From Haliea salexigens DSM 19537 (GTDB lineage: Bacteria; Pseudomonadota; Gammaproteobacteria; Pseudomonadales; Halieaceae): a stretch of 64,000 nt of DNA. Made by a program: the position numbers and the translations under genes. Under the pieces are notes generated by a model, which was given only the letters and a program-made list of their open reading frames with translations, had not been told where the DNA came from and did no database searches. Shown here piece after piece: positions 25,275-34,158 of the stretch (the first letter of the stretch is position 1; each line of letters starts with the position of its first letter). The stretch is taken from the NCBI RefSeq assembly GCF_000423125.1, contig NZ_AUHJ01000017.1, forward strand, positions 1-64,000. The letters are read 5' to 3'.

Positions 25275-26801
25275 TCAAACCGGGTCCGTGCAGGCGATGA
25301 AAATGGGGGCTGGTACCTGGTCGGCGGACACGGTGAAGGTTTCCCTGACATCGCGATACCCCTCCCGCGTGCCCACCGCGGTGTATTCGCCCGGGCGCAA
25401 CGTCAGGCGCTGTTCAGAAAACTGGCCCAGTCTGGCGACCCGTTGAACCAGCACGGCGGTGAGCTGGTCCGAGCGCAGCGTGACCGTGACCGGTGTATTG
25501 GCCCGTTCCAGAAGCTGCGCCAGTTGCCCGATCTGCTGCGCGAGTGTGTCCCCTGCCGGAGTCACCCCGCGCGCTTCGCTCAGTAACTGCTCCAGACTTC
25601 TGGCAACGGCGGGGTCTGCCAGCCGCTCCGGTGCGGCCAGCGCCTCGCGCAGTTGACTGTCCAGGCGTGCCCGCGGTTGCGCCCGCGCCAGACCCTCCTG
25701 CGCAAACACCAGGGTCGCGTCTACCGCAAGCGCCTCTTCATAGCTGGCCACAGCATCGCCCCAGGCCTCTTTTGCCTCGTGGTTGCGCGCGGTGCGTTGC
25801 AGGGCGCTCAACCGGGCCGCACTTTGTGTGCTGCGCAATTCGGTCACCGCAGCATCAATCTCCGGATTGTCGGGCTGCAGTTTGCGTGCGCTGGCAAAGG
25901 CACTGGCGGCGGCGTCAAAGTGACCCTCGTCGAGGGCGCTATAGCCTTCGCTCATGGCGCGCTGGTAGCGTTGGGCCGCGTGGGCTGCCTGCACGCGCGT
26001 GAGGGCGCGTGCGGCTCGCTGACTGGCGGGGTCGAACTGGGTTGCCGTCCGCAGGGCCGCCTCGGCGCCGGCGAGGTCACCGGCGCTCTCCAGGGCCTGC
26101 GCCTGGTCCAGCGCGGCCTGTAGCGGGGCCATGGCCGCGGCACGGTCGCGCAGTTGCGCCAGGGTGGGGTCGCCGGGTGCGAGCAGCGTCGCCGTGGCCA
26201 GCGCCCGCTCCAGCCCCTGTGCATCGCCTTTTTCCAGTGCTGCGGTTGCAGAGTCCAGGGCGTTTTGCAGCACCGCGGGGATAGTTGCCTCGATGGCCTG
26301 CAGTTGTGTGAGGCTGTCGCGGTACGCCTCGGTGGCGGCAACAAACTCGCGCGCCTGATAGAGCGCATCGCCGCGGCCAGCCGCCGCTTTTGCATTCTCC
26401 AGCTCAGCACGCGCCCAGACGGCGGCACCACGCTCCTCCAGCGCAAACTGCAGCTCCACCAGCTGCGCCAGAACATCCTGCGCCGCCGTGCGCAGGCGCG
26501 CCTGTTGCGCGTCTGACCAGGGGCTGGCGGCAGGCTCTGCGGAATCTGCAGCGGGTATCGCAGGCGCCTGGTCGACCGTGTCGGGCGAACTCTCGGCAGG
26601 CGCAGCCGGAGCCCCCGGCTCGCTGCCAAGCTGGGAGGGCAGCCAGAACACCACGGCCAGGGCACAGGCCACCAGAAACAGCAGGGCCGGGATCAGCCAG
26701 CGCGACTCTCTGCTGGCCTGCACACTGTTTTTCACCTCGCTGGCGACCGGTTGGGCGACACTGAAGGGTATGGGTTGAACGGGCTCGTTGGGGCTGGTCA
26801 T
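25275..26801 (-). CDS. membrane-anchored TPR-like protein with PEGA-like C-terminus
   Basis: 508 aa. A single span at about 35-55 follows a Pro-rich cytoplasmic start. An acidic Ala/Pro linker leads into helical repeats resembling TPRs (SAGDLAGAEAALRTATQFDP, GHFDAAASAFASARKLQP, AWGDAVASYEEALAVD) between about 130 and 400. The last 75 residues (VTLRSDQLTAVLVQRVAR...LRPGEYTAVGTREG) look like a PEGA domain. Architecture matches the following PEGA/FGE protein, so the two may be periplasmic partners. It lies 34 bp after the lipoprotein gene. Confidence 0.8.
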   Translation of the reverse strand: MTSPNEPVQPIPFSVAQPVASEVKNSVQASRESRWLIPALLFLVACALAVVFWLPSQLGSEPGAPAAPAESSPDTVDQAPAIPAADSAEPAASPWSDAQQARLRTAAQDVLAQLVELQFALEERGAAVWARAELENAKAAAGRGDALYQAREFVAATEAYRDSLTQLQAIEATIPAVLQNALDSATAALEKGDAQGLERALATATLLAPGDPTLAQLRDRAAAMAPLQAALDQAQALESAGDLAGAEAALRTATQFDPASQRAARALTRVQAAHAAQRYQRAMSEGYSALDEGHFDAAASAFASARKLQPDNPEIDAAVTELRSTQSAARLSALQRTARNHEAKEAWGDAVASYEEALAVDATLVFAQEGLARAQPRARLDSQLREALAAPERLADPAVARSLEQLLSEARGVTPAGDTLAQQIGQLAQLLERANTPVTVTLRSDQLTAVLVQRVARLGQFSEQRLTLRPGEYTAVGTREGYRDVRETFTVSADQVPAPIFIACTDPV

Positions 26802-26835
26802 GCGGCTATGGGCCTTGTGGCGGCTGGTCCCTGGG

Positions 26836-28029
26836 TCAGGGGTTGTCGACGGTTGGAAGGGGTTCCAGCAGACCGACTTCGGCCTGGTAGATGTCCGCCA
26901 GCAGTTCGCGCCACTGGGCGTACTGTTCTTCGACGTTGCCGCTGAGCATTACAGTGCGGTCTTCCAGTTCAATGACCTGCGGCGTAATTTCCGCTTCCAG
27001 CGACATGCCCAGCTCTTCCAGTGCGGCAACGTGAATCTGGGCCTCGGCGCGTTTTTCCAGGCCACTCTTGAGCAAATAGCCACCGCCGATGATGGCGACG
27101 TTGCCGGCAGCTCTGCTGGAGCGTTCACTGCTGCCCGCCGCATAGATGCCGGCAAGGATCGCCGCACCGCCGGCGATCAGGTTGCGCCGACTCTCAGCCT
27201 GTAATTCCTGCAGCGCAATGGCCTCTTCGTAGCTCATCTTGCGCCACTCCTGGTAGGGCACCTGCATTTCGCCGCTGAAGTAGCCGTAGTGCTCCTGCAG
27301 TGTGTCGACGAACAGCTGGTCGCGCTCGCGGATGCTGCGGATGCGCTCCAGCATGGGGTCGTCATCTGCGGGCAGGCGGCTGACCTCCACGACACCCTTG
27401 CGGTTCTCCGAGAGATAGCCGTCGAAGGCTTCAGGAGAAAAGCTGCGGGCAAACTGCAGTTCGGTAATCAGGCGGATATCCTCGCGCTGGGCCAGGGTCA
27501 GGCTTTCCTGCTGCCGCGCCAGATCGTTGGCAATGGTGTGGTAAATGGCCTGAAACGGGTCGTAGCTGGTGCGCGTTGTTGGCGCATAGGCATACTTACT
27601 GGCGTTCGCCTCGTAGGTCTTGTCCAGCCATTCGGCTCCGCGGGCATCGCGCGCGACGATGTGCAACTCGAGGGTTTCACCGTCCGAGTGCACAATGCGC
27701 CCCCGTACCAGCAAGTCAACAGTCTGGCGATCGGAGGGAATGACGCGCACCGCACCCCAGGCACCGCTGTTCTGCATGGCCTCGGCGAGCAGTCGGGGCA
27801 TAAAGCGCGCCTCCGCCTTGCGCACCTCGGGGTAGATTTGCTGATCCTCTTCATACTCATCGAGGCCGGGGTCGAACACCAGTACGCCAACGTCCAGCAG
27901 CGCCGTCTCGGGCGCGACCTCGGTTGGGCGCTCCAGTGGTGGCACCGCGGAGGTTTTGACGGTCTGGTTGACACAAGCGGTCAGCGTGACCAGCAGCAGC
28001 GCAGCAAGCGCAAGCCGGGCGGTGGTCAT
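26836..28029 (-). CDS. lipoprotein of unknown function in the vWA/TolQ operon
   Basis: 397 aa. Lipobox LLLVTLTAC (Cys19). Residues about 45-140 (LLDVGVLVFDPG..., RVIPSDRQTVDLLVRGRI) resemble the alpha/beta fold of CsgG/LpoB-like lipoproteins. The middle is helical and charged (YGYFSGEMQVPYQEWRKM). Around 280-320 there is a Gly/Ala hydrophobic stretch (LIAGGAAILAGIYAAG, IIGGGYLL). The C-terminus reads EDRTVMLSGNVEEQYAQW. No family is certain. The stop of the Ser-rich gene overlaps its start by 4 bp (ATGA). Confidence 0.78.
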   Translation of the reverse strand: MTTARLALAALLLVTLTACVNQTVKTSAVPPLERPTEVAPETALLDVGVLVFDPGLDEYEEDQQIYPEVRKAEARFMPRLLAEAMQNSGAWGAVRVIPSDRQTVDLLVRGRIVHSDGETLELHIVARDARGAEWLDKTYEANASKYAYAPTTRTSYDPFQAIYHTIANDLARQQESLTLAQREDIRLITELQFARSFSPEAFDGYLSENRKGVVEVSRLPADDDPMLERIRSIRERDQLFVDTLQEHYGYFSGEMQVPYQEWRKMSYEEAIALQELQAESRRNLIAGGAAILAGIYAAGSSERSSRAAGNVAIIGGGYLLKSGLEKRAEAQIHVAALEELGMSLEAEITPQVIELEDRTVMLSGNVEEQYAQWRELLADIYQAEVGLLEPLPTVDNP

Positions 28030-29123
28030 GGAGTGAGTCCCTTGTATTTGCGGTATTCATCCCAGAGCTTTTCGCGTACTGCAGGGTCGGGCTCACGCAT
28101 GGCCGCTTCGCGCAGCTGTCGGGCGACGACATCGTCGTCGTTGCCGCTGGGTATGTCGTCAGGTGCCGGGTAGCGGGCCGTATTGGCGGGGGCCGAGCGC
28201 CCGGGCGTGTTGACGCTGCCGCGCCCGCCGCCGGCTCCGGCCACGGTGATATCTTCGCCGTAGGGCCCCTCGCGGCCACCGGCCGGGGCGCCACCCGCGG
28301 ACTCTGAGGCGGGTGTGTCGTCACTGCTGGCGCGGCGCGCGCTGCGCTGGCGGGCCTGTTCTTCAAGAATCATGGTGTCGAAATCGCCCGCACCGGCTTC
28401 CAGCCGCGCATCGAGAATTGCCACTTGTTCCGCCGGGGTCAGTGGCCCGGTGCCGGCACCGGCATTGCCTGGCGAGCTACCTTGGGTGTCACCCGGCCAT
28501 TGCCCCGACGCTGCACCCGTTTCGCTGCCGGTGCCGGCGCCTTCCCCCGTGCCCGCATTGCCGCCTTGAGCGGCGGCTTCCATGGCCGCTTCGAGAGCGG
28601 CGAGGGTGCCGGGGTCCAGCGTTGGGTTGTCGCGCATGTCGGGCAGGGCGGCACCGCCGGTGCTGGCTTCAAATCCCGGTTCACCCGCCGGTTGCCCGCC
28701 GCCTGCGGGGTCGCCGGCGCTCGCACTGGCTGTGCCCTGGTCGCCGTCTGTACCTTGGTCGCTACCGGTAGCGGATGCGGGTGTCGCCTGCGTTACGCCA
28801 CCGGCCTGCGCAGTGTCCTGGGCTCCGGACGTACCCGTGTCGGGCGTGCCCGCGCTGCTGCCGGGTGAGCCGCCCGCTGTAGAGGGCATTGATGAGCTGC
28901 TGCCGCTGGCGGGTGAGCTCGGGCTACTGCTGGAGGACGATGAGCTGGAAGACGATGCGCTCGGGCTGCCGCTGCTCGATGACGCGGAGGGTGTGCTGGG
29001 TGATGAGGGCGACTGGGTGGGGTTGCTGGCACTGGGGCAGCCCGCCAGCATCAGGCACAATGCAGCGCAGCCCGCGCTGCGCAGCAGGGTCGATGCATGT
29101 GATGTTTCAGCGTGTACTGTCAT
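28026..29123 (-). CDS. Ser/Gly-rich low-complexity lipoprotein
   Basis: 365 aa from MTVHAETSHA. The lipobox LMLAGC (Cys29) is followed by about 45 residues that are nearly all Ser and Pro, then a Gly/Ala/Thr/Asp-rich region. A C-terminal segment with a recognisable charge pattern (EQVAILDARLEAGAGDFD, AAMREPDPAVREKLWDEY) may be the folded part. The Ser tract is a likely flexible tether. The start is set by the lipobox; the same frame stays open to 29495 but is then antisense-like. It overlaps the upstream gene by 17 bp and the downstream lipoprotein by 4 bp. Confidence 0.75.
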   Translation of the reverse strand: MTVHAETSHASTLLRSAGCAALCLMLAGCPSASNPTQSPSSPSTPSASSSSGSPSASSSSSSSSSSSPSSPASGSSSSMPSTAGGSPGSSAGTPDTGTSGAQDTAQAGGVTQATPASATGSDQGTDGDQGTASASAGDPAGGGQPAGEPGFEASTGGAALPDMRDNPTLDPGTLAALEAAMEAAAQGGNAGTGEGAGTGSETGAASGQWPGDTQGSSPGNAGAGTGPLTPAEQVAILDARLEAGAGDFDTMILEEQARQRSARRASSDDTPASESAGGAPAGGREGPYGEDITVAGAGGGRGSVNTPGRSAPANTARYPAPDDIPSGNDDDVVARQLREAAMREPDPAVREKLWDEYRKYKGLTP

Positions 29124-30363
29124 AGGCCATAACCAGGTTGTCGGTGGCGACCGGCGTGCCGGAAGCGAGGTCGAATCGCGGTCGGAACGGGGTGTTGCGC
29201 AAGCTGCGCATGAGCCGATTGGCGAGTCCGTTTGCCACACCGGAATCATCCAGTCGTTGCAGGTCTGAGACCTTGCCGTCGGCCGCGACGTTAAACCCCA
29301 GTAGTATATCCCCATCCCCCTCGACAGCGAGAGGCCCATGTACATCAAGGCCGTCCAGGGCCGGCAGCGGCACAGGCTCGGCAAATAGCTCATTGTACAA
29401 GGCTTGGGCAGCGGCATCGTCCGCAAGTTCCGCGAGCACCTTCGCATACTCCGCCATGGCGCCTTCACTGTCGCCGTGCCACAGCAACCAGTCACCCATG
29501 AGGGTCTGCGCGCGCGCCCCTGCCTGGGGGTCGGCGCTGCCGTGTAGCTGTTCGAGATCGTAAATCGCCTGCAGTACCGCCCGGCCCTTGTTGAAATTGT
29601 CCCTCAGGTAGCTGTTGCCCAGCGGGCGCAGGTTGTTGCTGGTGAAGCCATTGCCCGTGTTGTCCCCGCTATCGGGCCAGCGATACCCGGCAATCAGGTA
29701 CTGCGCCTGCAGCATGCCGTACAGGGGGGGCAGAAGGTCGCGGGAGGTATCGCCGCTCTGGTCAAGCACCTCAGTCAGCGCCAGCCGGTAGTACTCCCAC
29801 ATTTGCAGCAGGCGCAAGCCTGGCTCCTCATCCATGTTCAGCAGGAAGGCCTGTCGCTGCCAGTCGGCTTGCTGTACGTAGGCCCGCACGCGCTGCGCAG
29901 AAGAGAGCGGAGCCTTGCTTTGAACGCGGTACAGGTAGCGCTGCCGGTCATCGACGGCCCGATAGTCCCCCAGGGCCTGCAGGCTGGCGATTTCGGACTC
30001 CAACAGGGGCAGTTGGTCGAGGCTGTAGAGGCCGGTGCTCACCCGGGCCAGGTGGGTGCCGCGTTTGAATACCGCGGCGGCTTCGGCGTGGCGCCCCTCC
30101 GACTGCAGGGCCAGCCCCAGGCTCAGGAGCCGCTCGGGCAGCACCGGGCTGTAGGCGCCGTACTCGCTTTCGAGGTTGGTGATGGCCTCCTGCAGCGCGC
30201 GCCGTTGTGCCCGGGTGTCTATGTCGCGGCTGGCGACTGGCGCTTGAGCCGCATCATCTGTCGCGGTGTCGTCGGTGGGCGCCGCGGGTAGTGTGTCAGC
30301 GAACCCCTGGTTCGCGCCGAGCGCACCTGCCAACAGGAGCGCCGCAAAATACAGTCCTTTCAT
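29107..30363 (-). CDS. exported TPR-like protein with TonB-like C-terminal domain, first gene of the operon
   Basis: 418 aa from MKGLYFAALLLAG; a start at 30378 is also possible. A signal peptide ends near FADTLP. The middle contains helical repeats (PLLESEIASLQALGDYRAVDDR, LMGDWLLWHGDSEGAMAEY). The last 85 residues (GDILLGFNVAADGKVSDL... LANRLMRSLRNTPFRPRF) match the TonB C-terminal pattern, where a beta-hairpin leads to a conserved FxPxxxxG-type end, although the usual YP is missing. It is the first gene after a promoter at 30426-30455. It probably acts in the periplasm as the output arm of the machine. Confidence 0.75.
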   Translation of the reverse strand: MKGLYFAALLLAGALGANQGFADTLPAAPTDDTATDDAAQAPVASRDIDTRAQRRALQEAITNLESEYGAYSPVLPERLLSLGLALQSEGRHAEAAAVFKRGTHLARVSTGLYSLDQLPLLESEIASLQALGDYRAVDDRQRYLYRVQSKAPLSSAQRVRAYVQQADWQRQAFLLNMDEEPGLRLLQMWEYYRLALTEVLDQSGDTSRDLLPPLYGMLQAQYLIAGYRWPDSGDNTGNGFTSNNLRPLGNSYLRDNFNKGRAVLQAIYDLEQLHGSADPQAGARAQTLMGDWLLWHGDSEGAMAEYAKVLAELADDAAAQALYNELFAEPVPLPALDGLDVHGPLAVEGDGDILLGFNVAADGKVSDLQRLDDSGVANGLANRLMRSLRNTPFRPRFDLASGTPVATDNLVMAYDSTR

Positions 30364-30425
30364 GGCATCGATCACCATCGCGAAAGCGCTTGTTCGGGCC
30401 CGGTAGGAGCGACCAGCGCCGTTCA

Positions 30426-30455
30426 AGTATATACATTTACGCCAGCCGCACACAA
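30426..30455 (-). promoter_or_regulatory. sigma-70-like promoter of the vWA/TolQ operon
   Basis: On the minus strand a TTGTGT (30450-30455) and TATACT (30426-30431) are 18 bp apart, about 60 bp ahead of the first gene. AGCCGC (30444-30449) and GCGGCT (30461-30466) form a 6-bp inverted repeat around the -35, a possible operator. By eye only. Confidence 0.45.
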
Positions 30456-30511
30456 AATACGCGGCTGCGCCTGTTTTGGCGCATTTTCGTCCACCCGATT
30501 CCGGAGCCGTC

Positions 30512-31324
30512 ATGTCAGAGCCTGTCACGCCCAGCCAGTTTGCCCTGGAAACCGCCGTGCAACGGCGCGGCGAGAATCTGTGGACGGCGGAGTTACATGC
30601 AGGCTGGCGCATCGGCGCGGTGCCCAATGGCGGGTATGTGCTGGCCATTGCCGGCAGGGCGCTGAGCGAGGCGCTGCCGCACAAGGATCCGCTGGCCGTC
30701 AACGCGTTCTACCTGGCGCCCACCACGCTCGGGCCGGTCGAGTGCCGTGTCGAGCTGCTGCGCGCAGGTGGCAACACCAGCCATGCCAGCGCGCGCCTGT
30801 ACCAGGACGGTGAGTTGAAGATGGTGGTGACTGCGGCCTACACCACGCTGGCACGCTTGCAGGGCCCGAGCTGGTCAGGGCAGGCTCGACCCCATTTTCC
30901 GGCCTGGGAGGCGTGTGTGAGCGGCGGCGACAGTGGCCTGGAATTCAGGCAGCGAGTCGACATTCGTCTGGTGGAGGAGGCAGCCGTATTCCGTGGCGGC
31001 GAGCCCAGCGGCAGCGGCGAATTTCGCGGCTGGGTACAGCACGCGGATGGCGCCCCACCCGACGCTATCGCCCTGCTCATGTTCGCAGATGCTTTTCCGC
31101 CCCCCGTATTCGACGTGCTGGGTGTGGTGGGTTGGGTGCCCACGGTGGAGTTGACCGTACAGTTGCGCGGATTGCCGGCGCCTGGCCCCCTGCAGGCGCG
31201 TTTGTTCTCCAAACACCTTACTTCCGGCGTGATCGAGGAAGATGGCGAGTATTGGGATAGCGCCGGCAACCTGGTTGCCATCAGCCGCCAGACGGCCAAG
31301 GTCCGGCTGCCGCGGGCTCAGTAG
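30512..31324 (+). CDS. acyl-CoA thioesterase-like protein (TesB-type double hotdog)
   Basis: 270 aa. The start MSEPVTPSQFALE has GGAG 6 nt upstream. The chain looks like two hotdog units: N-terminal WRIGAVPNGGYVLAIAGRAL and C-terminal LPAPGPLQARLFSKHLTSGVIEEDGEYWD. The last part, LVAISRQTAKVR, is typical of TesB-like and PaaI-like thioesterases. It should hydrolyse acyl-CoA thioesters in the cytoplasm; chain length preference unknown. Divergent from the vWA/TolQ operon and overlapping the end of the convergent ggt by 7 bp. Confidence 0.85.
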   Translation: MSEPVTPSQFALETAVQRRGENLWTAELHAGWRIGAVPNGGYVLAIAGRALSEALPHKDPLAVNAFYLAPTTLGPVECRVELLRAGGNTSHASARLYQDGELKMVVTAAYTTLARLQGPSWSGQARPHFPAWEACVSGGDSGLEFRQRVDIRLVEEAAVFRGGEPSGSGEFRGWVQHADGAPPDAIALLMFADAFPPPVFDVLGVVGWVPTVELTVQLRGLPAPGPLQARLFSKHLTSGVIEEDGEYWDSAGNLVAISRQTAKVRLPRAQ

Positions 31325-33057
31325 CCGGCAACGTATCCCCCGGGCCGACGGGTGTCGGTCGCACCCAGCAGGTAACCCCGTTCCAGCATGATCGACTGCG
31401 TGCGACCCAGCGTGCGCCCGGCAATGTCCACGTTGTGCCCCAGTGCGCGCAGCAGGCTCAGGGTATCCGGGCTGACGCCCTGCTCGACAACCAGTTTGTC
31501 CGGCTGCCACTGGTGGTGCACCCGCGGTTCCGCCGCCGCTGTGGCAATGTTCATGTCGAAAGCCATGGCATTGAGCACCGTTTGCAGTACCGAGGTGATG
31601 ATGAGGCTGCCGCCGGGGCTGCCGGTGGCAATCCAGGGTTTGCCCTCGCGGAACACCATGGTGGGGCTCATGGACGACAGGGGGCGCTTGCCCCCCTCGA
31701 TGCTGTTGGCTTCGCCCTCCACCAGGCCAAAGGGGTTGGGCTGACCCGGGTTGGCGGCAAAATCGGCCATTTCGTTGTTCAGCAGCATGCCTGTTCCCGG
31801 CACGGCGATGTGTGAGCCAAAGCTGAAATTGAGCGTGTAGGTATTACTCACCACATTACCGAAGCGGTCGGCTACGGTGTAATGGGTGGTGTCATGGCTG
31901 GCGTCGACCAGTACTTTGCCCGGCGCAATCTCCTCCGCCGGGGTTGCACGGCCGGGTTTGATCAGGGCGCGTTGCCGCTCGGCATACGCCTTGTCGATAA
32001 GCGCGTCGACCGGCACGGGCTCGAAATCGGGGTCTGCCAGGTAGCGGCTACGGTCGGCATAGGCCAGTTTCATCGCCTCCGCCAGATGGTGAATGTAGGC
32101 GGCGCTGTTGTGCCCCATGGCCTGGAGGTCATAGCCCTCCAGGATGTTCAGTATCTGGATGATGTGGATGCCGCCGGAAGAGGGGGGTGGTGTGGATACG
32201 ACCTCGAAATCCTTGTAGCGACCGCGGACCGGCTCGCGCTCGATCGCGCGGTAGGCCGCCAGATCCGCGCGGCTGATCAGGCCATCCCCCGCCTTCATCT
32301 CCGCGAGAATACGGTCAGCCACCTCCCCTGTATAGAAGCCCTCGTGTCCTTCTCTGGCAATCTGCTCCAGCGTCCAGGCCAGGTCCGGTTGCTGCCAGCG
32401 GGCACCAATCGCGGGAACGCGCCCCTCGGCATCGAAGAACAGTTTGCGCGCCTCGGCGTTGGTGGCCAGGCGTTCGGCGCGCGCGGCGATTTCCTGGTTG
32501 AGCGCGAAGGAGACCTCCAGCCCGTCGCGGGCCAGGGCGATGGCTGGTGCCATGACCTTCGCGAGGGGCAATGTGCCGTAGCGCTTCTGGGCCAGCACCA
32601 GGCCCGCCACGGTGCCGGGAACACCGGCGGACTGGTGGCTGAAGTAGGCCCGTTGCCGGTCCACCTCGCCCTGTGCATTCAGGAACAGGTCGCGCGTGGC
32701 GCTGGCGGGGGCTGTTTCGCGGTAGTCGATCAGCGTCTGCCGGTCCTCCTCGGCCAGATGCACCAGCATGAAGCCGCCGCCCCCCAGATTCCCGGCGCGC
32801 GGGTAGCTTACCGCCAGCGCAAAGCCGGTGGCGACCGCAGCATCCACTGCATTGCCACCGCGACGCAGTACATCGAGGCCAATTTCGGCGGCAAGCCGTT
32901 CGGGGCCGACGACCATACCCTCGCGCGCTACGGTGGGCAGGAAGCGGCTGCCGAAGTCGATAATCGGTTCTTCTGCGGCGGGCACCTGTGCCTGCGCGAG
33001 GGGGGCGGGCAGCAGAGTCACGCCCAGCAGAATAATCAGGTAACGGGTCAGTTTCAT
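31318..33057 (-). CDS. ggt: gamma-glutamyltransferase
   Basis: 579 aa, usual size. A signal peptide ends near LAQAQ. The N-nucleophile Thr starts the small subunit at DTTHYTV (about residue 391), preceded by the typical large-subunit blocks (GMVVGPERLAAEIGLDVL, RGGNAVDAAVAT, NLGGGGFMLVH). LSSMSPTMVF and ATGSPGGSLIITSV are the glycine-rich substrate loop. The enzyme cleaves and transfers the gamma-glutamyl group of glutathione in the periplasm. Confidence 0.96.
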   Translation of the reverse strand: MKLTRYLIILLGVTLLPAPLAQAQVPAAEEPIIDFGSRFLPTVAREGMVVGPERLAAEIGLDVLRRGGNAVDAAVATGFALAVSYPRAGNLGGGGFMLVHLAEEDRQTLIDYRETAPASATRDLFLNAQGEVDRQRAYFSHQSAGVPGTVAGLVLAQKRYGTLPLAKVMAPAIALARDGLEVSFALNQEIAARAERLATNAEARKLFFDAEGRVPAIGARWQQPDLAWTLEQIAREGHEGFYTGEVADRILAEMKAGDGLISRADLAAYRAIEREPVRGRYKDFEVVSTPPPSSGGIHIIQILNILEGYDLQAMGHNSAAYIHHLAEAMKLAYADRSRYLADPDFEPVPVDALIDKAYAERQRALIKPGRATPAEEIAPGKVLVDASHDTTHYTVADRFGNVVSNTYTLNFSFGSHIAVPGTGMLLNNEMADFAANPGQPNPFGLVEGEANSIEGGKRPLSSMSPTMVFREGKPWIATGSPGGSLIITSVLQTVLNAMAFDMNIATAAAEPRVHHQWQPDKLVVEQGVSPDTLSLLRALGHNVDIAGRTLGRTQSIMLERGYLLGATDTRRPGGYVAGY

Positions 33058-33153
33058 CAGGTGGATCCTCCGGCGCCGAAGGGCCGCACTTTACCTGTTT
33101 TGGCAGGCAACGCATACTCACAGGCTGTCGTCACACCGGGGAGGCAGGGCGGA

Positions 33154-33459
33154 GTGAATACACTGCTTGAGCACATAACGGAGCGTCTCGATAGCCTGTT
33201 TGCACAGCTCGCCGAGGGGCTGGATGCGCCGCCGGCACAGCGCCTGCGCCTCGAGGGTTTGCTTGAGGCGGCGGTGCTGCTCGGCGGCGCCAGTGAGGAT
33301 GAGCTGACGGCCCTGCTGAGTAGCCGTTACCAGGCGGCGTTCTCGCGTACGCCGCAGGACGATTTCGGCGCGCAGTGGCGACAATTGTTTCCGTTCCCCC
33401 AGATACCCGCCATGCAACAGCGCGCGCCGGTCGTTCCCAGCACATCCGATGATCTATAA
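33154..33459 (+). CDS. small hypothetical protein upstream of pdxH
   Basis: 101 aa from a GTG (GGGCGGAGTGAATAC), with GAGG about 10 nt upstream. It reads VNTLLEHITERLDSLFAQL, then a helical Leu/Ala/Glu-rich segment (LRLEGLLEAAVLLGG) and ends FPFPQIPAMQQRAPV. The same frame stays open much further upstream (to 31882) but there it is antisense to ggt, so the real start is here. It is 27 bp from pdxH in the same direction. Function unknown; the composition looks coding and helical. Confidence 0.6.
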   Translation: MNTLLEHITERLDSLFAQLAEGLDAPPAQRLRLEGLLEAAVLLGGASEDELTALLSSRYQAAFSRTPQDDFGAQWRQLFPFPQIPAMQQRAPVVPSTSDDL

Positions 33460-33486
33460 TGCCGCTTTGTTTGCAGGACTAATGCA

Positions 33487-34122
33487 GTGAATTACGAGGA
33501 ATTCAGGCGCGAGTATCTGGCCGGCGGACTCCGGCGCGAGATGCTGGCACCCTGTCCCATTGCCCAGTTCGAGACCTGGTTGCAGCAGGCAGTGGAGAGC
33601 GAGATTACCGACCCCACGGCGATGGTGCTGGCCACGCTGGATGCAGATGGCGGCCCCTGGCAGCGTATCGTGCTGCTCAAAGATGTCGCCACCCGTGGCT
33701 TTGTGTTCTATACCAATTACAGCAGTGCGAAGGCGGCGGACATCAGCCGCCACCCGCAGGTGTCGTTGCTGTTTCCATGGAATATGCTGGAGCGTCAGGT
33801 GATTGTTGCCGGCCGGGCGGAGCGCCTGTCGGCACTGGAGTCGGCGCGCTATTTCCTCAGCCGCCCGCGGGAGAGCCAGCTCGCAGCGCTGGCATCGCGC
33901 CAGAGTCGGCCGGTGTCGGCGCGCGCGGTGCTGGAATCGCAGATGAACGCCCTGCGGCGCAAGTTTGCCCAGGGCGATATCCCGGTGCCGGACTTCTGGG
34001 GCGGGTACCGGGTTGTTCCAGAGCGGATCGAGTTCTGGCAAGGTGGAGCGCATCGCCTGCACGACCGGTTCCGTTACTACCGGGAAGGCGACGGCTGGCG
34101 CATAGAGCGCCTGCAACCGTGA
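33487..34122 (+). CDS. pdxH: pyridoxamine 5'-phosphate oxidase
   Basis: 211 aa against 218 in E. coli, with near-identical layout. FMN and substrate blocks are clear: [78 protein letters not shown] and the C-terminal [17 protein letters not shown]. It oxidises pyridoxamine and pyridoxine 5'-phosphate to pyridoxal 5'-phosphate. The start is GTG (GTGAATTACGAG). The stop is 36 bp before a lipocalin-like gene on the same strand. Confidence 0.97.
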   Translation: MNYEEFRREYLAGGLRREMLAPCPIAQFETWLQQAVESEITDPTAMVLATLDADGGPWQRIVLLKDVATRGFVFYTNYSSAKAADISRHPQVSLLFPWNMLERQVIVAGRAERLSALESARYFLSRPRESQLAALASRQSRPVSARAVLESQMNALRRKFAQGDIPVPDFWGGYRVVPERIEFWQGGAHRLHDRFRYYREGDGWRIERLQP

Positions 34123-34158
34123 ACAGAATGGCACGTGGTCAAGGAGTGAAGCAGAGCA

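Noticed and set aside
30466-30489. Hairpin TGCGCC-N6-GGCGCA followed by TTTTC, upstream of the thioesterase gene
   Set aside because: It looks like a weak terminator but lies in a divergent promoter region with no upstream gene to end, and the T-run is short.
31882-33153. Upstream part of the frame that ends at 33459
   Set aside because: It is antisense to ggt. Only the last 101 codons look like a protein, so the gene was started at the GTG at 33154.
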